A stretch of 55,417 bases of DNA from Herbaspirillum sp. CF444 (GCF_000282135.1 NZ_AKJW01000079.1:1-55417), one strand, 5' to 3'; positions 35,642 through 44,951 are shown, numbered from the stretch's first letter. A program made the numbers and translations. The notes: generated by a model not told the origin, from the sequence alone.

Positions 35642-36691
35642 TCAGCGTCGAACCACGTTGCCTTGCATATTGCCTTGTATATGAATAATGGCCTGGTGAA
35701 CCTGATGAATATCCGCATCGTCGATATGCCGATGCGTGACCAGGCGCAAGCTCTTGCGATTGCTTGCACGAACCAGAATGCCATGCGCATGGAAGGCATG
35801 CTCCCATTGAGGGGCGCTGTCGGCAGGAACATGAATCTGCAAGATATTGGTGTGCGGCGCGTCCGTATTGACCAACTCCGGAGCGGAAGCACGCAGCAAT
35901 TCCCACAGATGCCGGGCACGGCGATGGTCATCGGCTAAACGTTCCGTCATTGTCTCCAGCGCGACAAGACCTGCTGCAGCCATGATGCCGGCTTGTCGCA
36001 AACCGCCGCCTACCATGCGTCGGAAGACTCGGGCGCGACTGATGAAATCAGCCGAGCCTGTCAATACGGAGCCCATCGGTGCACCGAGACCTTTCGACAG
36101 GCATAAGCTGACGCTGTCTCCATGCGCACAAATCGTCGAGAGCGGCACGCCGAGGGCAATTGCGGCATTGAACGCGCGGGCACCGTCAATGTGGACCGGC
36201 ACCTTGGCAGCGCGGGCCATGTCGGCTACCTGTTGCAGATAGGCCAGGCTGGGGACATAACCGCCGGAATGATTGTGGCTGGTTTCGACGGCGATCATTG
36301 CGGTCGGCAATCCATAGCGGGAAAAGGCCGGACGGATCGATTCGCGCAAGGCATCGAGCTGCATTTCTCCCTTGTGAGACGGAATGCGGACGCAGAACAA
36401 ACCGGCCAGATGCGACAGGCCGCCGGCTTCCGAGCGGGCCATATGGGATTGTTCGTCGACCAGGGCTTCGCCGCGCTCGCGCGCATGCGCCAGGGTCGCG
36501 ATCACATTGCCCATCGTGCCGCTGACGACGAATAAGGCATCCTTCTTGCCGCTCAGTTCGGCTGCGCGAATTTCCAGGCGGCGCACCGTGGGATCACCTT
36601 CCAGGGTGTCGTCATTGAGCGTGGCGAAGCGCATCGCCTCCAGCATTTCATGCGTCGGTCGCGTCACCGTATCGCTGCGTAAATCGATCAT
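35642..36691 (-). CDS. Threonine aldolase family beta-hydroxy amino acid lyase
   Basis: A 349-residue PLP enzyme of the beta-eliminating lyase fold that splits threonine/allo-threonine or related beta-hydroxy amino acids into glycine and an aldehyde. MIDLRSDTVTRPT is the family opening, the PLP Asp/Arg are in HIDGARAFNA (Asp169, Arg172), and the Schiff-base lysine is Lys200 in CLSKGLGAP. AAGGAA precedes the ATG, which overlaps the symporter stop by 4 bases (ATGA). The linked symporter and GntR regulator suggest an inducible uptake-and-cleavage unit. Stereospecificity (L-allo, low-specificity L) cannot be decided. Confidence 0.9.
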   Translation of the reverse strand: MIDLRSDTVTRPTHEMLEAMRFATLNDDTLEGDPTVRRLEIRAAELSGKKDALFVVSGTMGNVIATLAHARERGEALVDEQSHMARSEAGGLSHLAGLFCVRIPSHKGEMQLDALRESIRPAFSRYGLPTAMIAVETSHNHSGGYVPSLAYLQQVADMARAAKVPVHIDGARAFNAAIALGVPLSTICAHGDSVSLCLSKGLGAPMGSVLTGSADFISRARVFRRMVGGGLRQAGIMAAAGLVALETMTERLADDHRRARHLWELLRASAPELVNTDAPHTNILQIHVPADSAPQWEHAFHAHGILVRASNRKSLRLVTHRHIDDADIHQVHQAIIHIQGNMQGNVVRR

Positions 36692-37980
36692 GCGAATTCC
36701 TTGGGATTGGTGTTTTCTGCGGACATGGTTGCAGATGCTGCAGATGCTTCGTCAATGACGGCATCGGCCGCTACATAAGGAACGCCGGCCAACTTCATGA
36801 CCAGCTTGATTGCGACCGTATTGCTGAATACATTGATTGCGGTGCGCCCCATGTCGAGAAAGGCGTCGACGCCTGCGATCAGCGCCAATGCTTCAACCGG
36901 AATGCCTATTGTCGTCAGTACCATGGCAATCGCGACCAGGCCGCCCGACGGCACGTTCGCGCTGCCTTTGCTGGCCAGCGTGGTAACGATGATGATCGAC
37001 AGCAGCGTGTGCCAGTCCAGCGGAATATGATAAGCATCCGCGAGATAGCCGACCGCCAGGGCGAAATACATGATGGATCCATCGCGATTGAAGGCGTAGC
37101 CGAGCGGCAGTACGACCGACGCGATCGCTTTGGGAACGCCCATGCCGACCAGTTTTTCCATGTGCAGCGGCAATGTCGCTTCCGATGAGCGTGTAGTGAA
37201 CGCCAGGATCATTGGCTCACCGATATCGCGGGTGACTTTGAACGGCTTTTCACCAATGGCTTTGAGCAGTCCCCAAAAAATCACCAGCAACACCGCCAGC
37301 CCGAGATACATCACGCCGACCAGTTTGACCAGGGAGACAATGGTGCCGATTCCTTGTGTCGCGAATAGCCAGGCGATGATCGCAAAGATCGCAATCGGCG
37401 AGAGCGCAATGATCCAGCCGGTCAATTTGAAGATGGCGCCCATCAGCGCATCCAGCATGTCAATCAGCGGTTTGGCGCGGGGACCTATCGAAGCCAGCGC
37501 CATACCCAGCAATACGGAAAACACAAGCACCGGCAACAAGTTGCTGCCGCTCATGGCTGTCACGACATTGGAAGGGATCATCTCCAGGAAGAACTTGGTC
37601 CAGTCAACGGTCGCGTTGATGTCTTTGGGGATCTTGGCCGTCAGTGCCAGATTGGCGTCAAGTCCTGGACGAAAAAGATAGTTCAGCGCCAGCCCGATGC
37701 AGATGGAAATGATGGTGGCAACGAAAAAGTACACCATGCTGATTGCCGACACTTTGCCCAGTTGTCTGGCCTGGTTGCCCATTTGATAGATACCCAGGGT
37801 GATGGCGGTGAAGACCAGCGGCACCACAATCATCTTGATTGCCTGGACAAAAGCAGTACCTACCGGCTGCAAAGTCTGTGCCAGATGCGGCGTCAGAAAT
37901 CCGAACAACATTCCCAGCGCAAGGCCGAGCAGCATTTGGAAAGGCAGGGGAATGAAGCGCTTGGCACGAGATTGCGGCAT
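36688..37980 (-). CDS. Dicarboxylate/amino acid:cation symporter (DAACS family)
   Basis: A 430-residue sodium or proton symporter of the GltP/DctA/SstT family. Landmarks in order: re-entrant loop HP1 with AFTTRSSEATLPLHMEKLVGMGVP, the TM7 motif YAFNRDGSIMY (the NMDGT equivalent) and HP2 with GSANVPSGGLVAIAMVL. The C-terminal tail past residue 405 is polar and Ala-rich. GGAG precedes the ATG. It lies between the gntR gene (45-base gap) and the aldolase gene. Substrates in the family are aspartate, glutamate, serine/threonine or C4-dicarboxylates; the aldolase context favours a hydroxy amino acid. Confidence 0.92.
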   Translation of the reverse strand: MPQSRAKRFIPLPFQMLLGLALGMLFGFLTPHLAQTLQPVGTAFVQAIKMIVVPLVFTAITLGIYQMGNQARQLGKVSAISMVYFFVATIISICIGLALNYLFRPGLDANLALTAKIPKDINATVDWTKFFLEMIPSNVVTAMSGSNLLPVLVFSVLLGMALASIGPRAKPLIDMLDALMGAIFKLTGWIIALSPIAIFAIIAWLFATQGIGTIVSLVKLVGVMYLGLAVLLVIFWGLLKAIGEKPFKVTRDIGEPMILAFTTRSSEATLPLHMEKLVGMGVPKAIASVVLPLGYAFNRDGSIMYFALAVGYLADAYHIPLDWHTLLSIIIVTTLASKGSANVPSGGLVAIAMVLTTIGIPVEALALIAGVDAFLDMGRTAINVFSNTVAIKLVMKLAGVPYVAADAVIDEASAASATMSAENTNPKEFA

Positions 37981-38025
37981 GACGAACTCCAGACGAGAGA
38001 AAAGATCAATGGGGCCGCGCGCGCT

Positions 38026-38703
38026 TTAATTCAAAGTGCCGGCGGGGGTTAGCACTCGCAGGCGGACCTGCAAGGCACGACTCAGATGCTCCCAGACGCG
38101 ACGCTGCGCTTCAGCGGGTTGGCGTGCTTCGATGGCGGCATAAATTTCCAGATGTTCCAGCACCGCCGCGCGCGTGCGTTCAGCGTCATAGCCATCAACC
38201 TTTTGCAGGGCCAGGCCGTTTTGGACACGCAAGTTGCGATAGAACTCGTGCAGTCGTTGATTATTGGCGGCGCGGAACATCGCTTCGTGAAATTCCCATC
38301 CGACTTTTTGCGCCAGGGCCACGTCGAGTCGCCCTTGCCGGTCTTCTTCCGCGATGCGCAACAGATCTGCGGCACAGCGGCGCAACTCATCGGTGAGGCC
38401 GCGTTCCGCGGCCAAGAAAGCCGCCATGCCTTCCAGGGCCAGGCGGGTTTCGTGAATCTCACGCAGATCGTCGATGGACAACTGCCGCACGAAAGTGCCA
38501 CGCATGGGGGATATCTCGAGCAAGCCATCCCGCGCCAACGCCTTGATGGCTTCGCGCACCGGCGTGCGGCCGATGCCGAGGCTTTCCGAAAGGCCGCGTT
38601 CGGACAAGGGCGAGCCGGCCGCAAGAGTGCCCGAAACAATCATTTCATGGATTTTCTCGTAGGCAACGTCTCGGCTGGAGGTCATGGCAGCAGTGGATTT
38701 CAT
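38026..38703 (-). CDS. GntR-family regulator (FadR/FCD subgroup)
   Basis: A 225-residue regulator with a GntR winged HTH at 8-78 (YEKIHEMIVSGTLAAGSPLSERGLSESLGIGRTPVREAIKALARDGLLE in outline) and an all-helical FCD ligand domain (about 85-215). The domain contains the usual D/H positions (LAQKVGWEFHEAMFRAANN, then LEHLEIYAAIEARQPAEA) that bind a metal and a carboxylate ligand. It is first in a unit with the symporter and aldolase genes. A perfect palindrome 12 bases before the start codon is the likely autoregulatory operator. Confidence 0.92.
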   Translation of the reverse strand: MKSTAAMTSSRDVAYEKIHEMIVSGTLAAGSPLSERGLSESLGIGRTPVREAIKALARDGLLEISPMRGTFVRQLSIDDLREIHETRLALEGMAAFLAAERGLTDELRRCAADLLRIAEEDRQGRLDVALAQKVGWEFHEAMFRAANNQRLHEFYRNLRVQNGLALQKVDGYDAERTRAAVLEHLEIYAAIEARQPAEAQRRVWEHLSRALQVRLRVLTPAGTLN

Positions 38704-38714
38704 GTTGGAATAAT

Positions 38715-38728
38715 ACTGGTATACCAGT
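38715..38728. promoter_or_regulatory. GntR-type operator palindrome
   Basis: ACTGGTATACCAGT is a perfect 14-base palindrome with the TGGT-N2-ACCA core seen for FadR/FCD-subgroup GntR sites. It stands 12 bases upstream of the gntR ATG, where a bound regulator would block the promoter or leader. Confidence 0.7.
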
Positions 38729-38996
38729 GGTGTGGCAATTATTTAAAGCAGGTTGATTTTCGGCCCTTAAATAAATATTTGCGATGGGAGATATTTCAGC
38801 GCTTCCTGATTGGAGAGGGGACATCCCGCGAGTCAATCAACAGATTGACGCAATCTCCATCAATTCAACAACAAAGCTTAACGAAGCTCCATTAGCCTTA
38901 ATTGCCCTTGATTGCCGCACCATCGGCAGTCGTTTTTCTATTCAGTTCAACTAGCCGATCACTCGAACGGAACGAAGCAAGGACAAAGAGTCAAAG

Positions 38997-39869
38997 ATGA
39001 ATCAACTTTTCAGAACATTCGCTTTTCGGGTATTGGCAATGGCAGCTTTGTCAGTTTTTTGGAGCGGATATGGCAAAGAATCTGTTGCACTCGCTGCCGA
39101 GGTTCCCACCATGAGTTCCAATGCTCCTCCTGAATATGCATTGGTATGGTCGGATGAATTCGAGACCGATGGTTTGCCGGATCAAAGTAAATGGCGCTAT
39201 GACACTGAAGCGAATGCAACGGGTTGGTATAACCATGAATTGCAATACTATGCCAAAGCGCGTTTGGAGAATTCCCGCGTCAGCAACGGCAAGCTGATTA
39301 TTACGGCACGCAAGGAATCGCTAACGACCGCATCAGACTATGGCGGCCAAGAATATACGTCGGCCCGGTTGACTACGCGTGGCAAGGCGAGTTGGACTTA
39401 TGGCTTCTTTGAGATACGCGCAAAATTGCCGTGCGGGATAGGTACCTGGCCCGCCATCTGGATGCTGGGTACTGCTAACGTTCCCCATCCCGCCAATGGC
39501 GAAATCGACATCATGGAGCAAGTCGGGAAAAATCCGACGTCCATTGAGGGAACGATATATACAGCATCGACCGGCCAAAATTTGGGAGGAAAAAGCGGCT
39601 CGATTCAAATTGCGGATGCGTGTACGGCTTTTCATGATTATCAATTGACCTGGACGGAGGATAGCTTGGTAATAGGCGTGGATAACAATGCCTATTTCAC
39701 CTATGCAAACCCCAAATCGGGAGTAGCCGAATGGCCTTTCGACGCTCCTCAATACATGCTTCTCAATCTGGCTATTGGCGGTGATATGGCCGGACCGGTT
39801 GACGATAGTATTTTTCCGGTTCAGATGGAAATCGAACATATCAGGGTCTATCAAAAACCTCAGCAATGA
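38997..39869 (+). CDS. Secreted GH16 family glycoside hydrolase (beta-1,3-glucanase-like)
   Basis: A 290-residue secreted glucanase. The signal peptide spans about 1-34 (cleavage near ALAAE). The GH16 domain follows: WSDEFETDGLPDQSKWRYDT, WYNHELQYY, YTSARLTTRGKASWTYGFFEIRAKLPCGIGTWPAIWML and the catalytic GEIDIMEQVG with nucleophile Glu169, Asp171 and acid/base Glu174. The spacing (ExDxxE with the beta-bulge Met) is of the laminarinase type, acting on beta-1,3 or mixed-linkage glucans such as fungal walls or callose. Codon use is more AT-rich than that of its neighbours, and AT-rich gene-poor DNA follows, which suggests transfer. No carbohydrate-binding module is attached. Confidence 0.92.
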   Translation: MNQLFRTFAFRVLAMAALSVFWSGYGKESVALAAEVPTMSSNAPPEYALVWSDEFETDGLPDQSKWRYDTEANATGWYNHELQYYAKARLENSRVSNGKLIITARKESLTTASDYGGQEYTSARLTTRGKASWTYGFFEIRAKLPCGIGTWPAIWMLGTANVPHPANGEIDIMEQVGKNPTSIEGTIYTASTGQNLGGKSGSIQIADACTAFHDYQLTWTEDSLVIGVDNNAYFTYANPKSGVAEWPFDAPQYMLLNLAIGGDMAGPVDDSIFPVQMEIEHIRVYQKPQQ

Positions 39870-40659
39870 GTTGCAGCATGTCCATTTTTCCAGGGGGAAG
39901 AGCGCGAGTGAATGTCTCATCTCAGTGGGTGGATTCAGATCAGCAAGTGCAACACTCCCGGAAACGGAATCGACCGGATCCAGGAAACAAAAACGCAGCC
40001 TCCAGCATATTTGCCTTCAGAACTGCCTCCCCTGGTGAGTGATCCCCTGAGGCAGGCCCAAGGCCAGGCGATGAAGTTATACGCTTGTCGAGCCTTCTCA
40101 GCAGGGACCTCTTGCCGGCAACAGGTCCCTATCGGCGGCATAGCCCGCCATGCAAGACACGGGTCCGCCGCGCGCCAGCCAATCCCTGGCGGAATGCAGG
40201 GCCCCAAGAGTTCACTCCAAGAATTGACCCCTGTATGGAACGCCATTCTGCTGATGGCCATCAGCAAGAGATCGGCGTGATCAACATGGCGCTGCCGGGC
40301 ATTATTCGATGCCGGCTGCCTTCGCGATCTGGTCTGCTCGTAGCACCTGGGTGTGATGACAACGGCGTGCGAAAACCAAAAGAAAAAGTGCGGTAATGAG
40401 ATGAAGGTAAAATAAAGCCCGTTTTGCGGATGTCGCCTGATCAAAGCAAAAACGATAGCGGCTCTGATAGCGGCTCTATAAAGCATGGTTTTGGAAGGGA
40501 ATTCGACCGGACGATCGTCTCGGCGTCAGCGGTGTGGTGGCGTGGAACCGTATTGCCAAAAGAACGGCACAGGCGCATTTGTGCAGTCACCGTTATTACA
40601 GGTTTTTCACGGATCCCATCGATTGAGACCGAGAGCAAGCATATGGGAGAAATGACATT
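39870..40659. other. Gene-poor region between GH16 and the ECF sigma factor
   Basis: About 790 bases with no recognised gene. A 183-codon open frame on the minus strand (39935-40486) has Cys/Trp/Pro-rich text without domain character and no ribosome-binding site. A short plus-strand frame, with ATG at 40430 and stop at 40661-40663, overlaps the sigma-factor GTG by 4 bases and could be a leader peptide of about 77 residues, but nothing confirms it. The segment probably holds the promoter of the sigma-factor operon. No Fur box was recognised. Confidence 0.5.
40454..40477. repeat. 12-base tandem duplication
   Basis: GATAGCGGCTCT occurs twice head to tail (40454-40465 and 40466-40477). The unit is a multiple of three, so it would keep the frame of the small upstream ORF, where it encodes a repeated Asp-Ser-Gly-Ser. 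Confidence 0.85.
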
Positions 40660-41181
40660 GTGACTACATCATCAATTACTGCCAATCATATCGAAGCCAT
40701 TTTTATTGAATACCATAGCTGGTTGCGAACGCGTCTTCGACGCAGTGTCGGCGACGCGTTTGCGGCCGAAGATGTCGCCGCTGAAACGTTCACGCAATTG
40801 CTGGCGGCTCCGGTTACGCAGCATATTCGCGAACCCAAAGCATTGTTGACCACGATCTCGCAGCGCATCGTCTATGAAATGTGGCGTCGTCGTGATCTGG
40901 AAGAGGCGTGCTTGCAAGCGCTGGCGCATGGCAGCAGCGACCAGTATGCAATTTCGCCGGAAGATCAGATGCTGTTGCTCGAAGCATTGCGCGCCATGGA
41001 TCGCGCGCTGGCCGGGCTGTCGTCGCGTGAACGCATGGCGTTCCTGTTATACAAACTGGATGATCTGACCTATCCGGAGATTGCGGCGCAACTGGACGTT
41101 TCGCCGAGCGTGGCCAGAAGATACGTCGCCAAAGGACTCTTGCAGTGCTATAAGGCCTCCGGCTTTACGCCCCTGGCTTGA
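40660..41181 (+). CDS. ECF sigma factor, FecI-like
   Basis: A 173-residue extracytoplasmic-function sigma factor. Region 2 includes HSWLRTRLRRSVGDAFAAEDVAAETFTQLL and the -10 recognition part EPKALLTTISQRIVYEMWRRRDLE; region 4 includes LDDLTYPEIAAQLDVSPSVARRYVAKGL. This is the iron-starvation (FecI) branch. The start is GTG at 40660, nine bases after GGGAGA. It is followed by a FecR-type regulator and a receptor with a signalling domain, so it should direct transcription of the receptor gene when the cognate siderophore is bound. Confidence 0.93.
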   Translation: MTTSSITANHIEAIFIEYHSWLRTRLRRSVGDAFAAEDVAAETFTQLLAAPVTQHIREPKALLTTISQRIVYEMWRRRDLEEACLQALAHGSSDQYAISPEDQMLLLEALRAMDRALAGLSSRERMAFLLYKLDDLTYPEIAAQLDVSPSVARRYVAKGLLQCYKASGFTPLA

Positions 41182-41189
41182 GTGTTGAC

Positions 41190-42137
41190 ATGAGCGAAGA
41201 AAAAATCGTGGAACAAGCGATTGAATGGATGCTCCAGCTGGAGTTGCCCACGGTTTCCGATGCAGATCGCGCGGCTTTTGAGCAATGGCGTACTGCCGAT
41301 CCCCGCCACGAACTTGCCTATGCCAATCTGACGCAGTCGGTGCACCAGTTTGACGTGCCTCGCCGGCTAGGTGCGACAACAGAGGTATTGCGCACTACGC
41401 TGCAACAACAAAAGGATCGCCGCAAAACGCTGCGGCGCATTGCCGTTCTGGCCGGCCTGGGCGTTGGCGCCGGCGCATTGATCAATCAATTTACGCCGAT
41501 CCGCGGCATCAGCGCCGACCTGCATACGGGTACCGGCGAGCGTCAGACCTACACCCTGGCGGATGGCAGCGTCGTGACATTGAACGCGCGCAGTTCCGCC
41601 GACCAGTGGATCGACCAGAGCCGCCGGCTGATCAGGCTGTTGAGCGGCGAATTGCAGATCCGGGTCGCGGCGCAAGCCCTGCGCCCATTTTCGATAGAAA
41701 CCGTGCACGGCAGTACCGGCACGCAAAGCGGCATGCTGTTGATTCGCGCTCTGGCAGAGCGCACGGAAGTGGTTTCCTTGCAGGCGTTTGCCGACCTGGC
41801 GACGCTCAAGGGGCAAAGCGCGCGATTGCAGCCGGGTCAGCATACGTGGTTCACCGAGGATTCCGTCGCCTCGATCCAGGCCAATCGCGGTACTGAAAGT
41901 TCATGGGTTGACGGCTATTACACGGCGTTCGACGCGCCGCTGATGGAGGTGGTCGGCGCCTTGCGCCCCTATCGCAAAGGGGTGATCCGGCTCGAACCTG
42001 CCATTGCGCAACTCAGGGTCAGTGGCGCCTTTCCGCTGGATGATACCGATCACGCCCTCACGGCGCTGGCCGCCAGTCTGCCGATTGCCGTCACGCGCGT
42101 CACTCCCTATTGGGTCACGATTTCTGCGCTGGGATAG
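41190..42137 (+). CDS. FecR-type transmembrane sigma regulator
   Basis: A protein of about 315 residues that relays the receptor signal across the inner membrane to the sigma factor. The N-terminal cytoplasmic anti-sigma part (DUF4880-like) includes EQAIEWMLQLELPTVSDADRAAFEQWRTADPRHELAYANL. One transmembrane helix lies near 82-103, after an Arg/Lys-rich KDRRKTLRR. The periplasmic FecR domain follows with ADLHTGTGERQTYTLADGSVVTLNARSSADQ. The C-terminal part (APLMEVVGALRPYRKGVIRL) resembles the receptor-contacting end. I use the ATG at 41190; a TTG at 41178 overlaps the sigma stop and is an alternative. Confidence 0.92.
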   Translation: MSEEKIVEQAIEWMLQLELPTVSDADRAAFEQWRTADPRHELAYANLTQSVHQFDVPRRLGATTEVLRTTLQQQKDRRKTLRRIAVLAGLGVGAGALINQFTPIRGISADLHTGTGERQTYTLADGSVVTLNARSSADQWIDQSRRLIRLLSGELQIRVAAQALRPFSIETVHGSTGTQSGMLLIRALAERTEVVSLQAFADLATLKGQSARLQPGQHTWFTEDSVASIQANRGTESSWVDGYYTAFDAPLMEVVGALRPYRKGVIRLEPAIAQLRVSGAFPLDDTDHALTALAASLPIAVTRVTPYWVTISALG

Positions 42138-42269
42138 CCGGCCCGTCCAGCCTTTAAAATACCTTCCCATTGCGCTGCGTGACCGACTGGCGTTTGTTCG
42201 CCAAGTCTCCAAGCGCGTTGATCAGAGCCGTAAGCAGATCGACAACGACGCCCTTCCTCCGATACGACA

Positions 42270-44807
42270 ATGCGACATCGTTACGCGACAAGAATGTTGA
42301 TGCCTGTTTTTGCCGCATCGCTGCTGGGAGGTGTCGCTGCGCCGGTGTCGGCGCACCAGCCCGTTGCCGTTGCTGCAACACCTGCCAAAGTCAGCTTCAA
42401 CATTCCTGCCGATCGGCTGGATCATGTTCTGATCGCGATTGCCAAATCCGTCGGGGGCATCATCCTGTTCGATCCCGCTTTGACGGGGGCGTTGAGATCG
42501 CCCGGCGTCCAGGGCAGCTTCACCGTTCAGGATGCGCTGCGCGAGGCAATGAAAGGAAGCGACCTGGAAGCCCGCGCCAATCCCGACGGCTCGTTCGGCG
42601 TGCATCGGGTTGCCGCCAAAGCCGCCACGCCGGCTGCGCCGGAGAGTCCTGCGGCATCGGCTTCCTCGTTGGAACTTGCACCTTCCGTTTTGCCGACGGT
42701 CGTTATCAGTAACAACAGCGACGTACAAACCAGCCATGGCTATAACGATATCGGTTTCGTCACGCGCACCACCAGATCCGCGACCCGGACTGACACGCCC
42801 TTGTCCGAGATTCCTCAGTCGGTCCAGGGGGTCACGGCAGATCTGCTGGAGAGGCAGCAGGCGCAATCGGTCGTCGATGCCTTGCGCAACGCCAGCTCGG
42901 TCGCCTTCGAGCGCGGCAGTGGCGTGGACCAGGCGGGCACCCTCTATGTGCGCGGTTTTGTCGCTCCTGTCATGAAGAATGGCGTGGCAGACCTGGTTTC
43001 TTTGACAAACGTAACCAACGGCCGGGTAGCGGGATCGCGTTCGATTACTTCGCTGGATACGCCAATAGCGGCAATTGAACGCGTGGAAGTACTGGGCGGA
43101 GCCGACTCCATCATCGCCGGCGGCCCGATGGAGCCTGGTGGCGTCGTGAATATCCTGACCAAGCGGCCGCAGGCGGATGCAGTCAGGGAGCTGACGCTGG
43201 AAATAGGCAACGACGGGCACCGGCGCACGGCGCTCGATCTGGCGGGCAGCTTGTCGGCCGATCAAATCTGGACTTATCGTACCGTTGTTTCCGCTACGCA
43301 TGATGCGCGCACATTCGACGGCTATGACGGCGCCCGCGAATTCTATCTTGCACCGTCGATAGGATATCGACACGACGGTACATCGCTGGTGGCAGGGGCA
43401 AGTCACCAACTCGCGCGTGCGCCGTTCGGTGGTTACCAGAATGCGCAATTGACCGACCAGGGGCCCGGCCCGAATATTCGCACTTCACCATGGGGGCGTG
43501 CCGACGACCACAGCTACGCGGCAAAAACCGAGGTTTTCTACGATCTGGAACAACGCCTGGGAGAGGGCTGGGCATTTCTCAGCAAGGCGCAGTTTGCCAA
43601 GTTGCGCTACGACTCGACAGGATACGTATCCTGCTTGCCCTCTGACCTGGGCGCGACCACCGGAGTTTGTTTGCCCGATCAATCGACGCTCACCAGCTAC
43701 AGCCGGTACATGGAAGCCAGCGTACGGGGGAAATTTCAAACCGGTTCGTTGCAACATACGATGCTGGTCGGAATGAGTTATCGCCAGACCAGGCTGGGAT
43801 CCTATAACGATCTCGATTCCCCGGACGCGGTTGACGTACCCTGGCCGCCGTCCGGGATGCAGCTGCCACCCGTCACGGGAGCGAAAAGCCTCATCGCCAC
43901 CGACGACACCATTTACTCCAGCAATGTCTTTTTGCAGGATCAGATGACATGGCGGCGCTGGCATATGCTGGTCAATGTGGGCTACGAGCAGGAACGAAAC
44001 AATTTTTCTCTCGACGTCGATCGTAATGGCGTAGAACGCGATACCTCGCCGCCCAGAAATTCTCCGGTGTATAACCTTGGCATTGCCTACCGGCTTGGCG
44101 AGCGTGCGACGCTATATGCGAATGCTTTCCGCAGTTTTACGCCGGGAAACAGAGTTCTCGACGCGACCCTCAATGGCGGACCGCCCGGCACGATTGTCGC
44201 CCCTCCGACGACCGGCAAGTCCGTTGAAATCGGTCTGAAGCTGAACCTGCTGGATAATCGCGCGACATTCTCCGCCGCACTCTACCGGGCCACGCATACC
44301 AACGTTTTGCAGCCTACCAGTGTGCAGCAGACGACATCGTCCTTTGTGGATTATGTGCTGCTGCCGTCCACGATCAGTCGCGGAGTCGAGTTGAACATCG
44401 CCGGACGACTGATGGCCGGCTGGAATCTGACCGCCAGTTACAGCTATATTGCCTTTCAATATGCCAAGCCTCCGGGCGAGGATCCGCAACTGTCGCAATT
44501 TCCCCGGCATCGGGCCAGCCTGTGGAGCACCTACGATTTTCAGGCGGAAGGCTGGCGCGGCTGGGGCGTGGGCCTCGGCCTCACCATGCGCAGCGGATAT
44601 CAGGCATTTAGTGAAACCGATACGCTGGTGCGTTTGGCAGGTCAGACGCGCACCGACGCCAGCATCTACTACCGATCCCGGCATGGCAGAACGACGCTGG
44701 GTATCAAAAATCTCTTCAATCGCCGTCTTTATAGCGATTTCTCGGCATCGACGGTGGGGGTAGAGCCGCGCCGCACACTTCTGCTGACGAACATCTCCGA
44801 GTTTTGA
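42270..44807 (+). CDS. TonB-dependent siderophore receptor with signalling (STN) domain
   Basis: An 845-residue outer-membrane transducer. The signal peptide ends with VSAHQ near 28. An STN domain covers about 40-114 (KVSFNIPADRLDHVLIAIAKSVGGIILFDPAL and VQDALREAMKGSDLEA) and is followed by a Pro/Ala linker and a TonB-box-like PTVVISNN (142-149). The plug has TPLSEIPQSVQGVTADLLERQQAQSVVDALRN, as in FpvA/FoxA receptors, and the barrel ends with LLLTNISEF. The STN domain contacts the FecR protein, so this is the receptor of the surface-signalling system encoded just upstream. The siderophore is unknown. Confidence 0.93.
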   Translation: MRHRYATRMLMPVFAASLLGGVAAPVSAHQPVAVAATPAKVSFNIPADRLDHVLIAIAKSVGGIILFDPALTGALRSPGVQGSFTVQDALREAMKGSDLEARANPDGSFGVHRVAAKAATPAAPESPAASASSLELAPSVLPTVVISNNSDVQTSHGYNDIGFVTRTTRSATRTDTPLSEIPQSVQGVTADLLERQQAQSVVDALRNASSVAFERGSGVDQAGTLYVRGFVAPVMKNGVADLVSLTNVTNGRVAGSRSITSLDTPIAAIERVEVLGGADSIIAGGPMEPGGVVNILTKRPQADAVRELTLEIGNDGHRRTALDLAGSLSADQIWTYRTVVSATHDARTFDGYDGAREFYLAPSIGYRHDGTSLVAGASHQLARAPFGGYQNAQLTDQGPGPNIRTSPWGRADDHSYAAKTEVFYDLEQRLGEGWAFLSKAQFAKLRYDSTGYVSCLPSDLGATTGVCLPDQSTLTSYSRYMEASVRGKFQTGSLQHTMLVGMSYRQTRLGSYNDLDSPDAVDVPWPPSGMQLPPVTGAKSLIATDDTIYSSNVFLQDQMTWRRWHMLVNVGYEQERNNFSLDVDRNGVERDTSPPRNSPVYNLGIAYRLGERATLYANAFRSFTPGNRVLDATLNGGPPGTIVAPPTTGKSVEIGLKLNLLDNRATFSAALYRATHTNVLQPTSVQQTTSSFVDYVLLPSTISRGVELNIAGRLMAGWNLTASYSYIAFQYAKPPGEDPQLSQFPRHRASLWSTYDFQAEGWRGWGVGLGLTMRSGYQAFSETDTLVRLAGQTRTDASIYYRSRHGRTTLGIKNLFNRRLYSDFSASTVGVEPRRTLLLTNISEF

Positions 44808-44951
44808 CGGCAGCGGATGAGTCCGCCTATGGGGAAATTCGCGCAGAAAAGACCGGAATAAAAATAATTTGTAACAGGCCGTCATTTTGTCCGTCTCGTT
44901 GCACATACAAAGTAGAAAGCTTCTCCGAACTTCTCTTTGCATGAGTTGACG

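Noticed and set aside
39935..40486. 183-codon minus-strand frame in the gene-poor region
   Set aside because: No ribosome-binding site, no domain, and a Cys/Trp/Pro-rich composition not like a real protein of this genome. Kept only as part of the unassigned region.
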